A stretch of 6,062 bases of DNA from an uncultured Prevotella sp. (GTDB taxonomy: Bacteria; Bacteroidota; Bacteroidia; Bacteroidales; Bacteroidaceae), in NCBI GenBank assembly GCA_945863825.1, contig CAMBBY010000089.1, positions 1 to 6,062 on the forward strand, read 5' to 3'. Every line of letters begins with the position of its first letter. The stretch's first letter is position 1. Below are positions 6,020 through 6,062 of this stretch, piece after piece. Under the pieces are notes generated by a model. That model ran no database searches, was not told the DNA's origin, and saw nothing but the letters and a program-made list of their open reading frames with translations. The translations under genes and the position numbers were made by a program.

Positions 6020-6062
6020 CTGTCTCTTATACACATCTGACGCTGCCGACGATACTCCTTGT
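6020..6062 (-). other. Illumina Nextera i5-side adapter, reverse orientation (sequencing artefact)
   Basis: Bases 6020-6038 (CTGTCTCTTATACACATCT) are the Tn5 mosaic end, 6039-6052 (GACGCTGCCGACGA) the Read 1 tail, and 6053-6060 (TACTCCTT) the reverse complement of the same i5 index seen at the left end. This makes a 43-base terminal inverted repeat with positions 4-46 that imitates a transposon end but comes from library preparation. Confidence 0.99.

Noticed and set aside
1..6062. Terminal inverted repeats suggesting a composite transposon or IS
   Set aside because: The repeats are Nextera adapter with a sample index; no transposase or target duplication is present.

Overview
The window is a whole short-read contig rather than a clean piece of chromosome. 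Both ends carry Illumina Nextera adapter, including the 8-base i5 index AAGGAGTA. Genomic sequence therefore runs only from about 47 to 6019. The DNA looks like Bacteroidota, most likely Prevotellaceae (Prevotella/Segatella-like). The basis is the character of the proteins, AT-rich intergenic DNA, weak Shine-Dalgarno sequences, and promoters of the Bacteroidota type (TTTG, 19-20 bases, TAnnTTTG). The genus is inference.

Layout. Positions 47-2228, minus strand: nrdD, the anaerobic (class III, glycyl radical) ribonucleotide reductase, lacking only its last residues because the contig ends. It is the largest gene here; its reading frame runs in frame through the adapter without a stop, so an ORF caller can miss it. 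Positions 2229-2584: an intergenic stretch with a strong intrinsic-terminator-like hairpin (2402-2463), a smaller perfect hairpin (2555-2577) and a probable nrdD promoter -7 box. Positions 2585-3418 and 3445-4914, both minus: a type II pantothenate kinase and a DASS/SLC13 sodium-coupled carboxylate transporter, 26 bases apart and probably one operon with the transporter first. Positions 4915-5130: a divergent promoter region. Positions 5131-5448, plus: a small single-pass membrane protein of unknown function. Positions 5449-6019: no convincing gene, but two tandem arrays of short palindromes.

Together the recognisable genes are core anaerobic metabolism: deoxynucleotide synthesis without oxygen, the first step of coenzyme A synthesis, and di/tricarboxylate traffic across the inner membrane.

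The best candidate for something undescribed is the pair of palindrome arrays at 5506-5591 and 5802-5912. Both repeat every 22-24 bases. They share flanks (CTA/TAA on the left, TAG-G on the right) but have different self-complementary cores (AAGCGCTT/ATGCGCAT versus TTGTACAA/TCGTACGA). Some units differ by changes in both arms that keep the symmetry. Nothing in the window shows what they do. No tRNA, rRNA, CRISPR array, transposase or phage gene is visible.
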